A model generated the notes under the pieces. That model did not search any database. It saw nothing but the letters and a program-made list of their open reading frames with translations, and was not told the origin of the DNA. 64,000 bases of DNA from Rhizobium nepotum 39/7. GTDB taxonomy: Bacteria > Pseudomonadota > Alphaproteobacteria > Rhizobiales > Rhizobiaceae. Position numbers and translations under genes: made by a program. Below, piece after piece: positions 40,106-48,708 of this stretch (its first letter is position 1; the number at the start of each line of letters is the position of its first letter). Location of the stretch: positions 62,001-126,000 of the forward strand of contig NZ_JWJH01000019.1 of the NCBI RefSeq assembly GCF_000949865.1. The letters are read 5' to 3'.

Positions 40106-40327
40106 TTGTCGTATGCAGCTTTTGAAAGAGTCGGCGCGCAATTGTCGCCCCAGCAGATCGCCGATCTGCAGAATATTTTCGACGGCGTATGTTTCGAGTG
40201 CCTTCAAGATCGCAGCAGCCATGTCGCCAATGAGTGCGCCGCGGTTCTCATCCGCAGCGCCCAGCGCGGCATTCTCGATCACGAGATGCTGCGGGACATC
40301 GGGCTTGCCGTTCTACGGCGGCATTGA
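40106..40327 (+). CDS. Small protein of unknown function, 73 residues
   Basis: Not recognised. The start is TTG, seven bases after a strong GGGAGG. The product is helical with three Cys (two in a VCFECLQ segment) and a C-terminal LRDIGLAVLRRH. A strong terminator follows the stop by 15 bp, so the gene looks real and monocistronic. Confidence 0.6.
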   Translation: MSYAAFERVGAQLSPQQIADLQNIFDGVCFECLQDRSSHVANECAAVLIRSAQRGILDHEMLRDIGLAVLRRH

Positions 40328-40342
40328 TGGCTGAATAAAATA

Positions 40343-40369
40343 AAAGCGCCCGGTTCGTCCGGGCGCTTT
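40343..40369. terminator. Bidirectional terminator between small ORF and dps
   Basis: An 11-bp stem AAAGCGCCCGG/CCGGGCGCTTT with a 5-nt loop. A/T runs on both sides suit both convergent genes. Confidence 0.88.
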
Positions 40370-40401
40370 GTCGTTTGGCGGTGAGTTGAGCCCGTTCCGG
40401 C

Positions 40402-40890
40402 TCAGCTCTTTTCCTGAACATGTGCTTCGAGGAACCACAGCGCCTTGTCGAGATCGCGTGAGGCGGCGGTGAAGATATCCGCCGTCGTCGGGTCGCCGGC
40501 CTCGTCGGAATCGTCGATCGCCTTGCGTATCATGTTCGCCACGTCGCCATAACGTTCGATCAACGCGTCGAGATGATCGTGGATTTTGTAGATATCGGTC
40601 GGATAGGCCTTGAGCTTCGTCGTCGAGGAGACGGATTGCAGGCTGCCGAGCGCCGTGCCGCCAAGCTGCACGACACGTTCGGCAATGGTATCGCCGTGAT
40701 CATCGAGCTGGGTGCGGAAGCCGTCGAGAAGTTCGTGGACAGCGATGAATTGCGGGCCCTTCAGGTTCCAGTGCGCCTGCTTGGTTGCCAGCGCAAGATC
40801 GATCACCGAAGCCAGCGTCTCGTTCAGAATGCCGATCACCGTCGACTTGGCGTTGGAAGGCAGGTCGTTCTTCGTCTTGTGCGTCTTCAT
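40402..40890 (-). CDS. dps: Dps, DNA-binding ferritin-like protein
   Basis: 162 residues, a four-helix ferritin-like fold. The ferroxidase residues at subunit interfaces are seen as ATKQAHWNLKG (His) and LLDGFRTQLDDHGDTIAER (Asp, His, Asp, Glu). The Lys-containing N-terminal tail (MKTHKTKND) is short. Dodecamers oxidise Fe(II) with H2O2 and store iron, protecting DNA. The ATG follows CAGGAG. Confidence 0.95.
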   Translation of the reverse strand: MKTHKTKNDLPSNAKSTVIGILNETLASVIDLALATKQAHWNLKGPQFIAVHELLDGFRTQLDDHGDTIAERVVQLGGTALGSLQSVSSTTKLKAYPTDIYKIHDHLDALIERYGDVANMIRKAIDDSDEAGDPTTADIFTAASRDLDKALWFLEAHVQEKS

Positions 40891-41125
40891 CGATGTCTCC
40901 TGAAGTTGCGGACGGAATGCCGCTTGGGAAAAAGTCCGTCGTTTAACGCCCGGGCCTCGCGCCCTGTTCCACGCTAGGGACAGTGGTGATGAAAATTCTG
41001 CGCAATCATCATGTCATTCGTAAAACAGGCAGATGTGCCGGCTGGTGAGATAATGGGCGGCCTAAGGCCGGTATGACGGAAAGGGCAGTCAGTTGCAGCT
41101 GTTTGCATCAACGTCCTTCTTTGCC

Positions 41126-41386
41126 TCAATCTGGCGGCCAGTCGCCTACGATTTGGCGTCTTTCCAGTTTCAGCGACCGATCCGGCTGCACACGGTAGGT
41201 TTCAATCGCAAGCCGGCCGTCGCCCATGACGAATTCGTTGCTGAGCGTGCTGCCGATGGGGGACTTGGTCAATTTGGTGCGGGGCTGTCCGCCGTAGGTG
41301 ATGCTGCCGGGAATGGGCTCCACATCCGGTGCGGCGGTGGTGCAGCCGGCGAGGGCCATAACCATCATGATCGCGATCTTGCGCAT
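41126..41386 (-). CDS. Small lipoprotein of unknown function
   Basis: 86 residues. A signal peptide ends in the lipobox ALAGC (Cys15). The mature part is about 71 residues, polar, probably beta-rich (NEFVMGDGRLAIETYRV). The ATG at 41386 follows AGGAGA; a longer reading frame upstream is not supported. No family recognised. Confidence 0.72.
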   Translation of the reverse strand: MRKIAIMMVMALAGCTTAAPDVEPIPGSITYGGQPRTKLTKSPIGSTLSNEFVMGDGRLAIETYRVQPDRSLKLERRQIVGDWPPD

Positions 41387-41459
41387 GTCTTTCTCCTGCG
41401 TTTGAACCGGAATTATATCATGGCAGCGCCTGCGCCATAACGCCACTTTGCGGTTGAAT

Positions 41460-41490
41460 AAAAAAAGCCCCGCATCCGAGGATACGGGGC
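41460..41490 (-). terminator. Terminator of the tctCBA operon
   Basis: GCCCCG pairs with CGGGGC around a 12-nt loop that itself pairs (TATCC/GGATG), then seven T on the minus strand. Confidence 0.85.
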
Positions 41491-41516
41491 CAGTCGCCTT
41501 TGGAGGCTGTGGTGTG

Positions 41517-43034
41517 TCAGTCCTCGTTGGCGGCCAACTGCGACAGCACTTCGCCACGGCCGCGGATACGCATGATGAGGGGTACGATGAAGGCGGCCGC
41601 TGCGACGAGAAACAGGCCGACGGCGATGGGGGAGGTGAGCAGCACCGTCGGGTCGCCCTGGCCGATGGCGAGTGCGCGGCGAAGCTGCTGTTCCGCAAGC
41701 GGGCCGAGGATGAGGCCGACCACGGCAGGCGCGATCGGATAACCGAAGATGCGCATGATATAGCCGAGGATGCCGAAGGCGAGCAGCATGCCGAGTTCGA
41801 ACACGGACGGGTTGGCGCCGATGGTGCCGAGCGTCGCGAACAGCAGGATACCCGCATAGAGCCAGGGTTTCGGAATGGTCAGCAGCTTTACCCAAAGGCC
41901 GACGAGCGGCAGGTTGAGCACCAGCAGCATCAGATTGGCGATGAACAGGCTGGCGATCAGGCCCCAGACGAGCTGCGGATTGGTGGCGAACAGCAGCGGG
42001 CCGGGCTGAAGGCCGAACTGCTGGAAGCCTGCGAGCATGATGGCAGCGGTCGCCGTCGTCGGCAGGCCGAGCGTCAAGAGCGGCACGAGCGTACCGGCAG
42101 CGGATGCGTTATTGGCGGCTTCCGGACCGGCTACGCCTTCGATTGCGCCGTGGCCGAATTCTTCCGGGTGCTTGCTGAGCCGCTTTTCGGTGGCATAGGA
42201 AAGGAAGGTGCCGATTTCAGCACCGCCGGCAGGCATGGCGCCGATGGGGAAGCCGATCAATGTGCCGCGCAGCCACGGTTTCCAGGAGCGCGCCCAGTCC
42301 TGCGCACTCATCCAGACCGACCCCTTGACGGCTTCGACCTTCTCGTCGCCGCTCTGGCCTTGCGCGACAATGAACAGGGTTTCGCCGATAGCGAACATGG
42401 CGACGGCAAGCGTGGTCACTTCCACGCCATCGAGCAGGTCGGGAACACCGAAGCTCATGCGGGTCTGGCCGGTCAGCTGGTCGATGCCGACGATGGCAAG
42501 GGCAAAGCCGATGAACAGCGAGGTGAGGCCGCGCAGCGCCGAATCCCCGAAAGCGGAGGACACGGTGACGAAGGCGAGCACCATCAGCGCGAAATATTCG
42601 CGCGGGCCGAAAACCAGCGCCAGCTTGACGATAAAGGGTGCAACAAAGGCAAGTGCGATGGTGGCGATGAGACCGGCGACGAAGGAACCGATGGCGGCGG
42701 TGGCCAATGCCGGGCCGCCGCGGCCCGCACGGGCCATCTTGTTGCCCTCGAGCGCGGTGACGATAGAGGCGCTTTCGCCCGGCGTATTGAGCAGGATCGA
42801 GGTGGTCGATCCGCCATACATGCCGCCATAATAGATGCCGGCGAACATGATGAGCGAGCCGGCGGGATCGAGCCTGTAGGTGACGGGCAGAAGCAGCGCC
42901 ACGGTGAGCGCCGGCCCGATGCCGGGCAGAACGCCGACGGCCGTGCCGAGTGTGACGCCGATCAGCGCATAGAGCAGGTTCATGGGTTGGGCGGCAACCT
43001 CAAGACCGTGCAGCAGGAATTCAAAGGTACTCAT
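41517..43034 (-). CDS. tctA: Tripartite tricarboxylate transporter large permease TctA
   Basis: 505 residues, about twelve membrane helices, with the family segments [17 protein letters not shown] and GALPAGG-like [20 protein letters not shown]. It forms the channel of the TTT carrier that takes up citrate-like acids with a cation. It follows tctB by 92 bp; a terminator comes next. Confidence 0.95.
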   Translation of the reverse strand: MSTFEFLLHGLEVAAQPMNLLYALIGVTLGTAVGVLPGIGPALTVALLLPVTYRLDPAGSLIMFAGIYYGGMYGGSTTSILLNTPGESASIVTALEGNKMARAGRGGPALATAAIGSFVAGLIATIALAFVAPFIVKLALVFGPREYFALMVLAFVTVSSAFGDSALRGLTSLFIGFALAIVGIDQLTGQTRMSFGVPDLLDGVEVTTLAVAMFAIGETLFIVAQGQSGDEKVEAVKGSVWMSAQDWARSWKPWLRGTLIGFPIGAMPAGGAEIGTFLSYATEKRLSKHPEEFGHGAIEGVAGPEAANNASAAGTLVPLLTLGLPTTATAAIMLAGFQQFGLQPGPLLFATNPQLVWGLIASLFIANLMLLVLNLPLVGLWVKLLTIPKPWLYAGILLFATLGTIGANPSVFELGMLLAFGILGYIMRIFGYPIAPAVVGLILGPLAEQQLRRALAIGQGDPTVLLTSPIAVGLFLVAAAAFIVPLIMRIRGRGEVLSQLAANED

Positions 43035-43126
43035 GGACAGATTTCCCCCTGTCGGGCGGAACGGCTGGCGTGGGCGTCATCGCGTGCCGGCGGTTCTGTG
43101 ATCTCGAATTTTGGTCGGAATGGCTG

Positions 43127-43621
43127 TTAGAAAAACAGCCGTTCCAGAGGCCCGGCGGGCAGCGAAAGCTGCAGCAGCCGCGCGAAGATGATCCAGATGG
43201 CGAAGCTCAGAACGATGCCGATGGGGATCGAATACCAGAGCTTGCGTTTGCCGAAGGCGCGCGCCGTAAAGGCAAAAAGCAGGCCGGTGGCAATGGAAAA
43301 ACCGGCTGTCTTGAGCAGCAGCATCTGCGCGGCAAGGCCGGCTACGACCCAAATGACCGGGGCGATTTCCTGCCTGTCGCGTTCGGGAAAATCGCCGCGC
43401 CACGCTTCGACAGCGGTCCAGAGCGCCAGGCCGACAAGACAGAAGCCGATGGCATAAGGCACCGTCGCCGGACCGACCGGCGAATAACCGGTGACGCTGG
43501 CCAGACGGGCGCTGTCCCAGAAGATCACGCAGGCAATGAGGACGAGGAAGACGGCAATCGCCAGCGCCGCCCAGTCAGGGCGGCGCTTTTGATGTTGTGA
43601 AGGGTTGGAACCCTGGCTCAT
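43127..43621 (-). CDS. tctB: Tripartite tricarboxylate transporter small permease TctB
   Basis: 164 residues with four predicted membrane helices, the TctB pattern. The start overlaps the tctC stop by 4 nt (ATGA). It is the poorly conserved small membrane subunit. Confidence 0.93.
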   Translation of the reverse strand: MSQGSNPSQHQKRRPDWAALAIAVFLVLIACVIFWDSARLASVTGYSPVGPATVPYAIGFCLVGLALWTAVEAWRGDFPERDRQEIAPVIWVVAGLAAQMLLLKTAGFSIATGLLFAFTARAFGKRKLWYSIPIGIVLSFAIWIIFARLLQLSLPAGPLERLFF

Positions 43622-44562
43622 TTTACCAGCCCGATGTCTTTGAGGATCGTTTCGGTAGCGGCGGTGTCCTTGGCAAGTTGCGCCTTGAACTCGTCACCGG
43701 AAAGATAGGTGTCCATCCAGCTCTTGGTCTTCAGGGTTTCCTGCCACTTGGCGGATTTCGCCAGCTTCTCGATGTCGGCGCTGACGGCCTTTTCCTGTTC
43801 CGGCGTCAGGCCGGGAGGAGCGGCGACCATGCGCCAGTTCTGGACGACGACATCAAGGCCGCTTTCCTTCAGCGTCGGCGCGTCGATGCCTTCCAGCTTT
43901 TCTTCGCTGGAAACGGCCAGCAGGCGTAGCGTGCCCGCCTTGACCTGGCTTTCGAATTCGCCGTAGCTCGAAATGCCGGCCGTGACCTGCGAGCCGAGGA
44001 TCGAGGCAAGCGCTTCGCCGCCGCCGGAATAGGCGATGTAGTTGATCTTGGTCGGATCGACGCCGGCCGCCTTGGCGATCAGGCCAACAGCGATATGGTC
44101 GGTGCCGCCGGCCGAGCCGCCGCCCCAGGAAACGCTGCCCGGGTCCTTCTTGAGCTGGTCAACGAGGTCGCCGATGGTTTTCAGCGGCGAGGATGCCGGA
44201 ACGACGATCGCCTCATATTCGCCGGTCAGGCGGGCAATCGGCGTTACTTCGTTGAGGGTAACGGGCGCCTTGTTGGTGAGGATCGCGCCGACCATCACGT
44301 AACCGCCGACGATGAGGGCGTTCGGGTTGCCCTTCTGCTGGCTGGCGAACTGCGCAAGGCCGATGGTGCCGCCGGCGCCCGGTACGTTCTGCACCTGAAC
44401 GCTCTTGGAAATGCCTTCTTCCTGCAGCACGGTCTGCAACGAACGCGCGGTCTGGTCCCAGCCGCCGCCGGGATTGGCCGGCGCGATGATGGTGTAATCC
44501 GCTGCAACCGCCGGAAGAGCGATCACGCCCGCCAGAAATGTGCCGATAAGAAAATGTTTCAC
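43618..44562 (-). CDS. tctC: Tripartite tricarboxylate transporter binding protein TctC
   Basis: 314 residues: signal peptide (about 1-20, LAGVIALPAVAA) and a Bug/TctC-type binding domain with NPGGGWDQTAR and NVPGAGGTIGL ligand loops. It captures the substrate in the periplasm. The start is GTG behind GAGGAGG. It heads the tctCBA operon. Confidence 0.94.
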   Translation of the reverse strand: MKHFLIGTFLAGVIALPAVAADYTIIAPANPGGGWDQTARSLQTVLQEEGISKSVQVQNVPGAGGTIGLAQFASQQKGNPNALIVGGYVMVGAILTNKAPVTLNEVTPIARLTGEYEAIVVPASSPLKTIGDLVDQLKKDPGSVSWGGGSAGGTDHIAVGLIAKAAGVDPTKINYIAYSGGGEALASILGSQVTAGISSYGEFESQVKAGTLRLLAVSSEEKLEGIDAPTLKESGLDVVVQNWRMVAAPPGLTPEQEKAVSADIEKLAKSAKWQETLKTKSWMDTYLSGDEFKAQLAKDTAATETILKDIGLVK

Positions 44563-44820
44563 TTAGAAAACCCTCCTCAGGATGCCCTTCTGGGCGTCGT
44601 TTTTCGTTTATGCGGGGGGCTTGCAGGACGCATCTTTTCCGGCGCTGAAGACAGCGCGTGGCCTTGGTGATCGTCCTGGATTTCCTCCCGCATCTTCTTC
44701 CGCCTCCACGGAATGAAGAAGGATTGCAGAGCATCATAAAAAGCTGTCATCTAACTGACGCTGCGCAAGTCCTTGCGCATTTACTCTCTATTAATTTGTG
44801 TCGGGCGTCCAGTATTGGCG

Positions 44821-45900
44821 TTATTGCGAGCGCAACGCCTCGTTCCAGCGTTCGATCAGGCGGCTGCGCTTGACCTGATCCAGATAGACCATCAGGCCGG
44901 GGCTGACGGGAACGGGGCGCAACTGTGCGCCGTGGATGGCCTGCATGGTGTTGGCGGTGTTTTCGCCCGCCACTTCCGGGCTGACGGCCGGGATCTGCAA
45001 TTGCCGGGCCATGATCGTCTGGCCCTCCTTGGACATGAAGAATTCGAGGTAACGGCGGCCAAGCGCCGGGTTGGCGGCGGCTTCCGGCACCAGTCCGATG
45101 CGCGACATGACCACGGTATAGTCCTTGGGCAGAACGATGCCGACATCCGGGTGGCGCGAGGCCCAGTCGGCGGCATAGGAGCCGAGAATATTGTAGCCCA
45201 GCACGAAGCGTCCGTCGGAGACGCGCTCCAGAATGGCCGAGGAGGTGGAATAGACCTTCACGCCCGCCGCACCCATGGCCTTGATGACGCTCCATATATC
45301 GCCGAACTGCTCCTGATCCCGCGACATGAACAGGAAGCCGACGCCGGAACGCTCGATATCATAGGTGGCGATGCGGCCGTGTACCTCTTTCGCATGGCGT
45401 TCGAGGTAGTCGACGAATTCGGCGCGGGTGGCGGGCGGTGTTTCGGTGGTGAAGCTTGGCTTGTGATAGACGAAAACCGCAGGCTCGAAGGTTAGCGCAT
45501 AGGCGGTGTTGCGCCAGTTCGCCCAGGCCGGCCAGCGGGCGCTCATGGCAAGGTCGGAGCGCTGGGCGTAACCGTCATTGCTCAGTTTCACCTGCAAATC
45601 CATGGCGGAGGAAAAGGCGAAATCGGCGGTCTTTTTGCCGGCGTCGGTTTCCTTGACGATGCGGTCGTAGATTTCGCCGGTCAGCATATCCTCGTAGTGA
45701 ACGGTGATATCGGGATTGGCCTTCTGGAAACCCTCGATCATCGGCGTCGCTAGCGGTTCGTCCAGCGAGGAATAGACCACCAGTGTTTCCGCATCCGCCT
45801 TGCCTGATGGGGCCGGAAAAACGGCGACTTGTGCAAGCGCCGGTGAGGCCATGCAAAGACAGAGACAGAGAAAAACGGCGATACGCATGGAAAAGATCAT
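44821..45900 (-). CDS. AfuA/PgtC-like periplasmic binding protein next to tctDE
   Basis: 359 residues: signal peptide (about 1-23, FLCLCLCMASPALAQ) and a family-1 ABC-type binding domain similar to ferric-iron binders (ETLVVYSSLDEP, ALTFEPAVFVYHKP). No permease or ATPase genes lie beside it; instead it is divergent from tctD with only about 70 bp between. PgtC, which acts with a sensor kinase in phosphoglycerate uptake, has the same layout, so a sensory role with TctE is possible. The ATG at 45900 is chosen; 45888 and 45918 are options. Confidence 0.8.
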   Translation of the reverse strand: MIFSMRIAVFLCLCLCMASPALAQVAVFPAPSGKADAETLVVYSSLDEPLATPMIEGFQKANPDITVHYEDMLTGEIYDRIVKETDAGKKTADFAFSSAMDLQVKLSNDGYAQRSDLAMSARWPAWANWRNTAYALTFEPAVFVYHKPSFTTETPPATRAEFVDYLERHAKEVHGRIATYDIERSGVGFLFMSRDQEQFGDIWSVIKAMGAAGVKVYSTSSAILERVSDGRFVLGYNILGSYAADWASRHPDVGIVLPKDYTVVMSRIGLVPEAAANPALGRRYLEFFMSKEGQTIMARQLQIPAVSPEVAGENTANTMQAIHGAQLRPVPVSPGLMVYLDQVKRSRLIERWNEALRSQ

Positions 45901-45969
45901 GCCGCACGCGCTTGCCATTCACAAGCGCCAAGGGCTTGGATAAGCTCGGCAATGTTGCGGGAGGAAGAA

Positions 45970-46650
45970 TTGCGGATTTTGCTGGTCGAGGACAATCAGG
46001 TGCTGTCGGAAGGGCTGTGCGCACTTCTGCGCGGCAGCGGTTACGCGGTGGACGTGGTTTCCGACGGCGCTTCCGCCGATGCGGCGATTGCGGCGGAAAA
46101 TTTCGATCTCGTGATACTCGATCTCAACCTGCCGGAAATGGATGGCATCGAGGTGCTGCGCTCCATGCGTTCGCGGCAGGACAAGGCGGCGGTGCTGATC
46201 CTGACGGCGCGCGGCACGCCGGAGGAAAAGGTCAAGGGACTGGATCTCGGCGCCGACGACTACATGATCAAGCCTTTCGACATCACCGAATTCGAGGCGC
46301 GGGTGCGGGTGCTGCTGCGCCGCAATGCCGGCCTGCGCTCGTCTGCGCTCAGTTTCGGCAAGGTCCTGTTCGATCTGACATCGCGCACCTTTTCGGCAGA
46401 TGGCCGCCCGCTCGATATTCCGGCCCGTGAGGTGGCGCTGCTTGAGGTGCTGTTCATGCGGGCGGGCAAGGTCGTCGCCAAGGAGGCGATCGTGCAATCG
46501 CTGACCGGTTTCGACGACGAGATTTCGGGCAACGCCATCGAGCAATATGTCAGCCGGTTGCGCAAGCGGCTCGGCCCCCACGGGCTGACGGTGAAGACGG
46601 CGCGCGGCATCGGTTATTATCTGGAAAAGCTGCCGGAGATGGCTGAATGA
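45970..46650 (+). CDS. tctD: Response regulator TctD
   Basis: 226-residue OmpR-type regulator: receiver domain with the phosphoacceptor Asp51 in LVILDLNLP and Lys in MIKPF, then a winged-helix DNA-binding domain (about 125-220, ARGIGYYLEK at the end). The likely start is TTG at 45970, because a GGGAGGA ribosome-binding sequence lies five bases before it, inside the longer frame that begins with ATG at 45952. It overlaps tctE by 4 nt. Confidence 0.92.
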   Translation: MRILLVEDNQVLSEGLCALLRGSGYAVDVVSDGASADAAIAAENFDLVILDLNLPEMDGIEVLRSMRSRQDKAAVLILTARGTPEEKVKGLDLGADDYMIKPFDITEFEARVRVLLRRNAGLRSSALSFGKVLFDLTSRTFSADGRPLDIPAREVALLEVLFMRAGKVVAKEAIVQSLTGFDDEISGNAIEQYVSRLRKRLGPHGLTVKTARGIGYYLEKLPEMAE

Positions 46651-48044
46651 GACAGGCCGCCTATTCGCTGCGGCGACGGCTGCTCGGCTGGCTTCTCATC
46701 TCCACCGCCATCATCGGCTGCGTTGCGCTGACCGATACCTGGCGCGAGGCGGTCAATACCGCCAATGTCGTCTCCGACCGGGTGCTGTCCGGTTCGGCGC
46801 TTGCCATCGCCGAGCGGGTGGTGGTGGCGGAAGACGGCTCGCTGGAGGTCGACATTCCCTATGTCGCGCTGGAAATGCTGACGTCGGCCGCGCAGGACCG
46901 GGTGTTTTACCGCGTCGACGGGCCGAATGGGCAATTCCTCACCGGCTACCAGAACCTGCCGACGGTGGAGAACCCGGCCGGTGATACGCCTGCCTATCGC
47001 GATGCGGTGTTTCGCGACGAGCCGATCCGCATCGCCGCCATCCGGCGTTTTGCCTCGACCGGCATCAATTCCGTTCCCTTTTCCGTCACGGTGGCTGAAA
47101 CGACGATAGCGCGCAGCCAGCTGGCGCAGGCCATCATCCTGCGCTCGGCGCTGCGGCTGCTGCTGATGATCTTGGGCGCGGCGATCATCGTCTGGATCGC
47201 GGTGACGATTTCGCTGCGGCCGCTTTACCGGCTCAGCGAAGCCATTGCCGAGCGTAGCCCCAACGACCTGCATCCGATCCGGCAATCCGTGCCGGTTGAG
47301 GTGGAAAACCTGGTGGAAACGGTCAATTCCTTCATGGTGCGGCTGCAATCGGCGCTTGATGCGCTCCGGCATTTCACCGGCAATGCCAGCCATCAATTGC
47401 GCACGCCGCTTGCCATCATCAGCACCCAGCTTGCGCTTTCCGCCCGCGCCGCAAGTCTTGAGGAGGCGCAGGCGGCGGCGCTGAAGGGCGGCACCTCGGT
47501 GGCGCACGCCGAACATATTCTCGCCCAGCTGCTGCGCATGGCCAATATCGATGCGGCCGGTTCAAGCGAAAAACACGATTTTTCCGCAATCGATCTTGTG
47601 GCGGTGGCGCAGAACGTGACCGCCGACTTCGTGCCGCGTGCGGCAGACGCCGGCATCGACCTCGGTTTCGAAGGCGAAGGTGAGGCCACCATTCTCGCTG
47701 AACCGCTTCTGATCGGCGAGCTGATCGGCAACCTCGTCGGCAATGCCGTCAACTATGCCGGGCGCGGGGCGGAAGTCACCGTGCGCGTCGGCGCGGAAGC
47801 GGGCACCGCCTGGCTCGAAGTGGAGGATAACGGCCCCGGCATCCCCACCGACAAACGCGCGATGGTGCGCCAGCGCTTCGCGCGCGGCGAAACCAACGCC
47901 GCCCCCGGTGCAGGCCTCGGCCTTGCCATCGTCGAGGAGATAGCGGGCCTGTTCGGCGGACGGCTCACGCTGGAAGACGGCGCGGGCGGACGCGGGCTGA
48001 GGGCGCGGGTGGTGTTTGCCATCGCGGAAAAGGCGGCGGGGTAG
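46647..48044 (+). CDS. tctE: Sensor histidine kinase TctE
   Basis: 465 residues. Two membrane helices (about 12-30 and 168-189) flank a periplasmic domain of the TctE N-terminal type; a HAMP-like linker leads to the phosphoacceptor His249 (GNASHQLRTPLA) and the ATPase domain (NLVGNAVNYA, DNGPGIP, GAGLGLAIVEEIAGLFGG). With TctD it should control tctCBA in response to tricarboxylates. Confidence 0.93.
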   Translation: MRQAAYSLRRRLLGWLLISTAIIGCVALTDTWREAVNTANVVSDRVLSGSALAIAERVVVAEDGSLEVDIPYVALEMLTSAAQDRVFYRVDGPNGQFLTGYQNLPTVENPAGDTPAYRDAVFRDEPIRIAAIRRFASTGINSVPFSVTVAETTIARSQLAQAIILRSALRLLLMILGAAIIVWIAVTISLRPLYRLSEAIAERSPNDLHPIRQSVPVEVENLVETVNSFMVRLQSALDALRHFTGNASHQLRTPLAIISTQLALSARAASLEEAQAAALKGGTSVAHAEHILAQLLRMANIDAAGSSEKHDFSAIDLVAVAQNVTADFVPRAADAGIDLGFEGEGEATILAEPLLIGELIGNLVGNAVNYAGRGAEVTVRVGAEAGTAWLEVEDNGPGIPTDKRAMVRQRFARGETNAAPGAGLGLAIVEEIAGLFGGRLTLEDGAGGRGLRARVVFAIAEKAAG

Positions 48045-48056
48045 CTTGCCGTCGAA

Positions 48057-48362
48057 TCAGGCGGCCGTCTCGGCCTGCGATTTTGCAACAAGAGCAAGCC
48101 TGTAGCCAAGTGCATCGGCCACCTTGGCAATTGTCGCCAGTTCCGGATTTCCTTCGCCGCTCAGTGCCTTGTATAAAGTCTGGCGCGGAAGGCCGGTTTG
48201 TCTTGAAAGGTCGGTCATGCCCTTGGCGCGTGCCACGACGCCCAGGGCATGCGCAAGTTCCTGTGCGTCGCCGCTCTCGGTGGCGTCCGCGATGTAAGCC
48301 GCAAGCGCTTCGTTACTATCGAGGTAGCGGGCCGCATCGTAATCGCGTGTCACAAGTGGCAT
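48057..48362 (-). CDS. Antitoxin, putative addiction-module antidote
   Basis: 101 residues. The second half carries an XRE-like helix-turn-helix (LSRQTGLPRQTLYKALSGEG); the first half is the acidic segment that should wrap the toxin. The ATG at 48362 follows AAGGAG. It overlaps the end of the toxin gene by 47 nt, and comes second in the operon, as usual for this HigBA-like/COG3657-COG3636 class. It should autoregulate the pair. Confidence 0.86.
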   Translation of the reverse strand: MPLVTRDYDAARYLDSNEALAAYIADATESGDAQELAHALGVVARAKGMTDLSRQTGLPRQTLYKALSGEGNPELATIAKVADALGYRLALVAKSQAETAA

Positions 48363-48663
48363 GATATGACTCCTTGAGCGCCCTGGCCAGTTTCTTGGCT
48401 TTGGCGATATCGCGTGCCTGAGACGCCTTGTCGCCACCACAAAGCAATATGATGACGACACCGCCGTGCCGGACGAAATAGACCCGATATCCGGGTCCAA
48501 GATCGATCTTGAGCTCGCTGACGCCTTCGCCGACCGGCTTCACATCACCGGGATTTCCATCCGCGAGCCGGTAAATACGTCGTGCGATGCGGGCACGCGT
48601 CTGCACATCGCGCAGACCCGCCAGCCAATCGGCAAACTCGATTGTTTCCCGGATCGTGAACAT
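48316..48663 (-). CDS. RelE/ParE-superfamily toxin (HigB-like)
   Basis: 115 residues. The family core is intact: ADWLAGLRDVQTRARIARRI, ELKIDLGPGYRVYFVRHGG and LLCGGDKASQARDIAKAKKLA. Such toxins cut mRNA at the ribosome. About 15 extra residues (ESYHATCDTRLRCGPLPR region) extend past the usual end and are encoded in the overlap with the antitoxin gene. Confidence 0.86.
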   Translation of the reverse strand: MFTIRETIEFADWLAGLRDVQTRARIARRIYRLADGNPGDVKPVGEGVSELKIDLGPGYRVYFVRHGGVVIILLCGGDKASQARDIAKAKKLARALKESYHATCDTRLRCGPLPR

Positions 48664-48668
48664 GGCAG

Positions 48669-48697
48669 AATGTAAACTATGGTTGTCGTTTCGTCAA
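48669..48697 (-). promoter_or_regulatory. Likely promoter of the toxin-antitoxin operon
   Basis: TTGACG (48697-48692) and TACATT (48674-48669) with a 17-bp spacer. The -10 ends six bases before the toxin ATG, so the mRNA may start at or beside the start codon. Confidence 0.5.
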
Positions 48698-48708
48698 TGA
48701 CGGACCCG

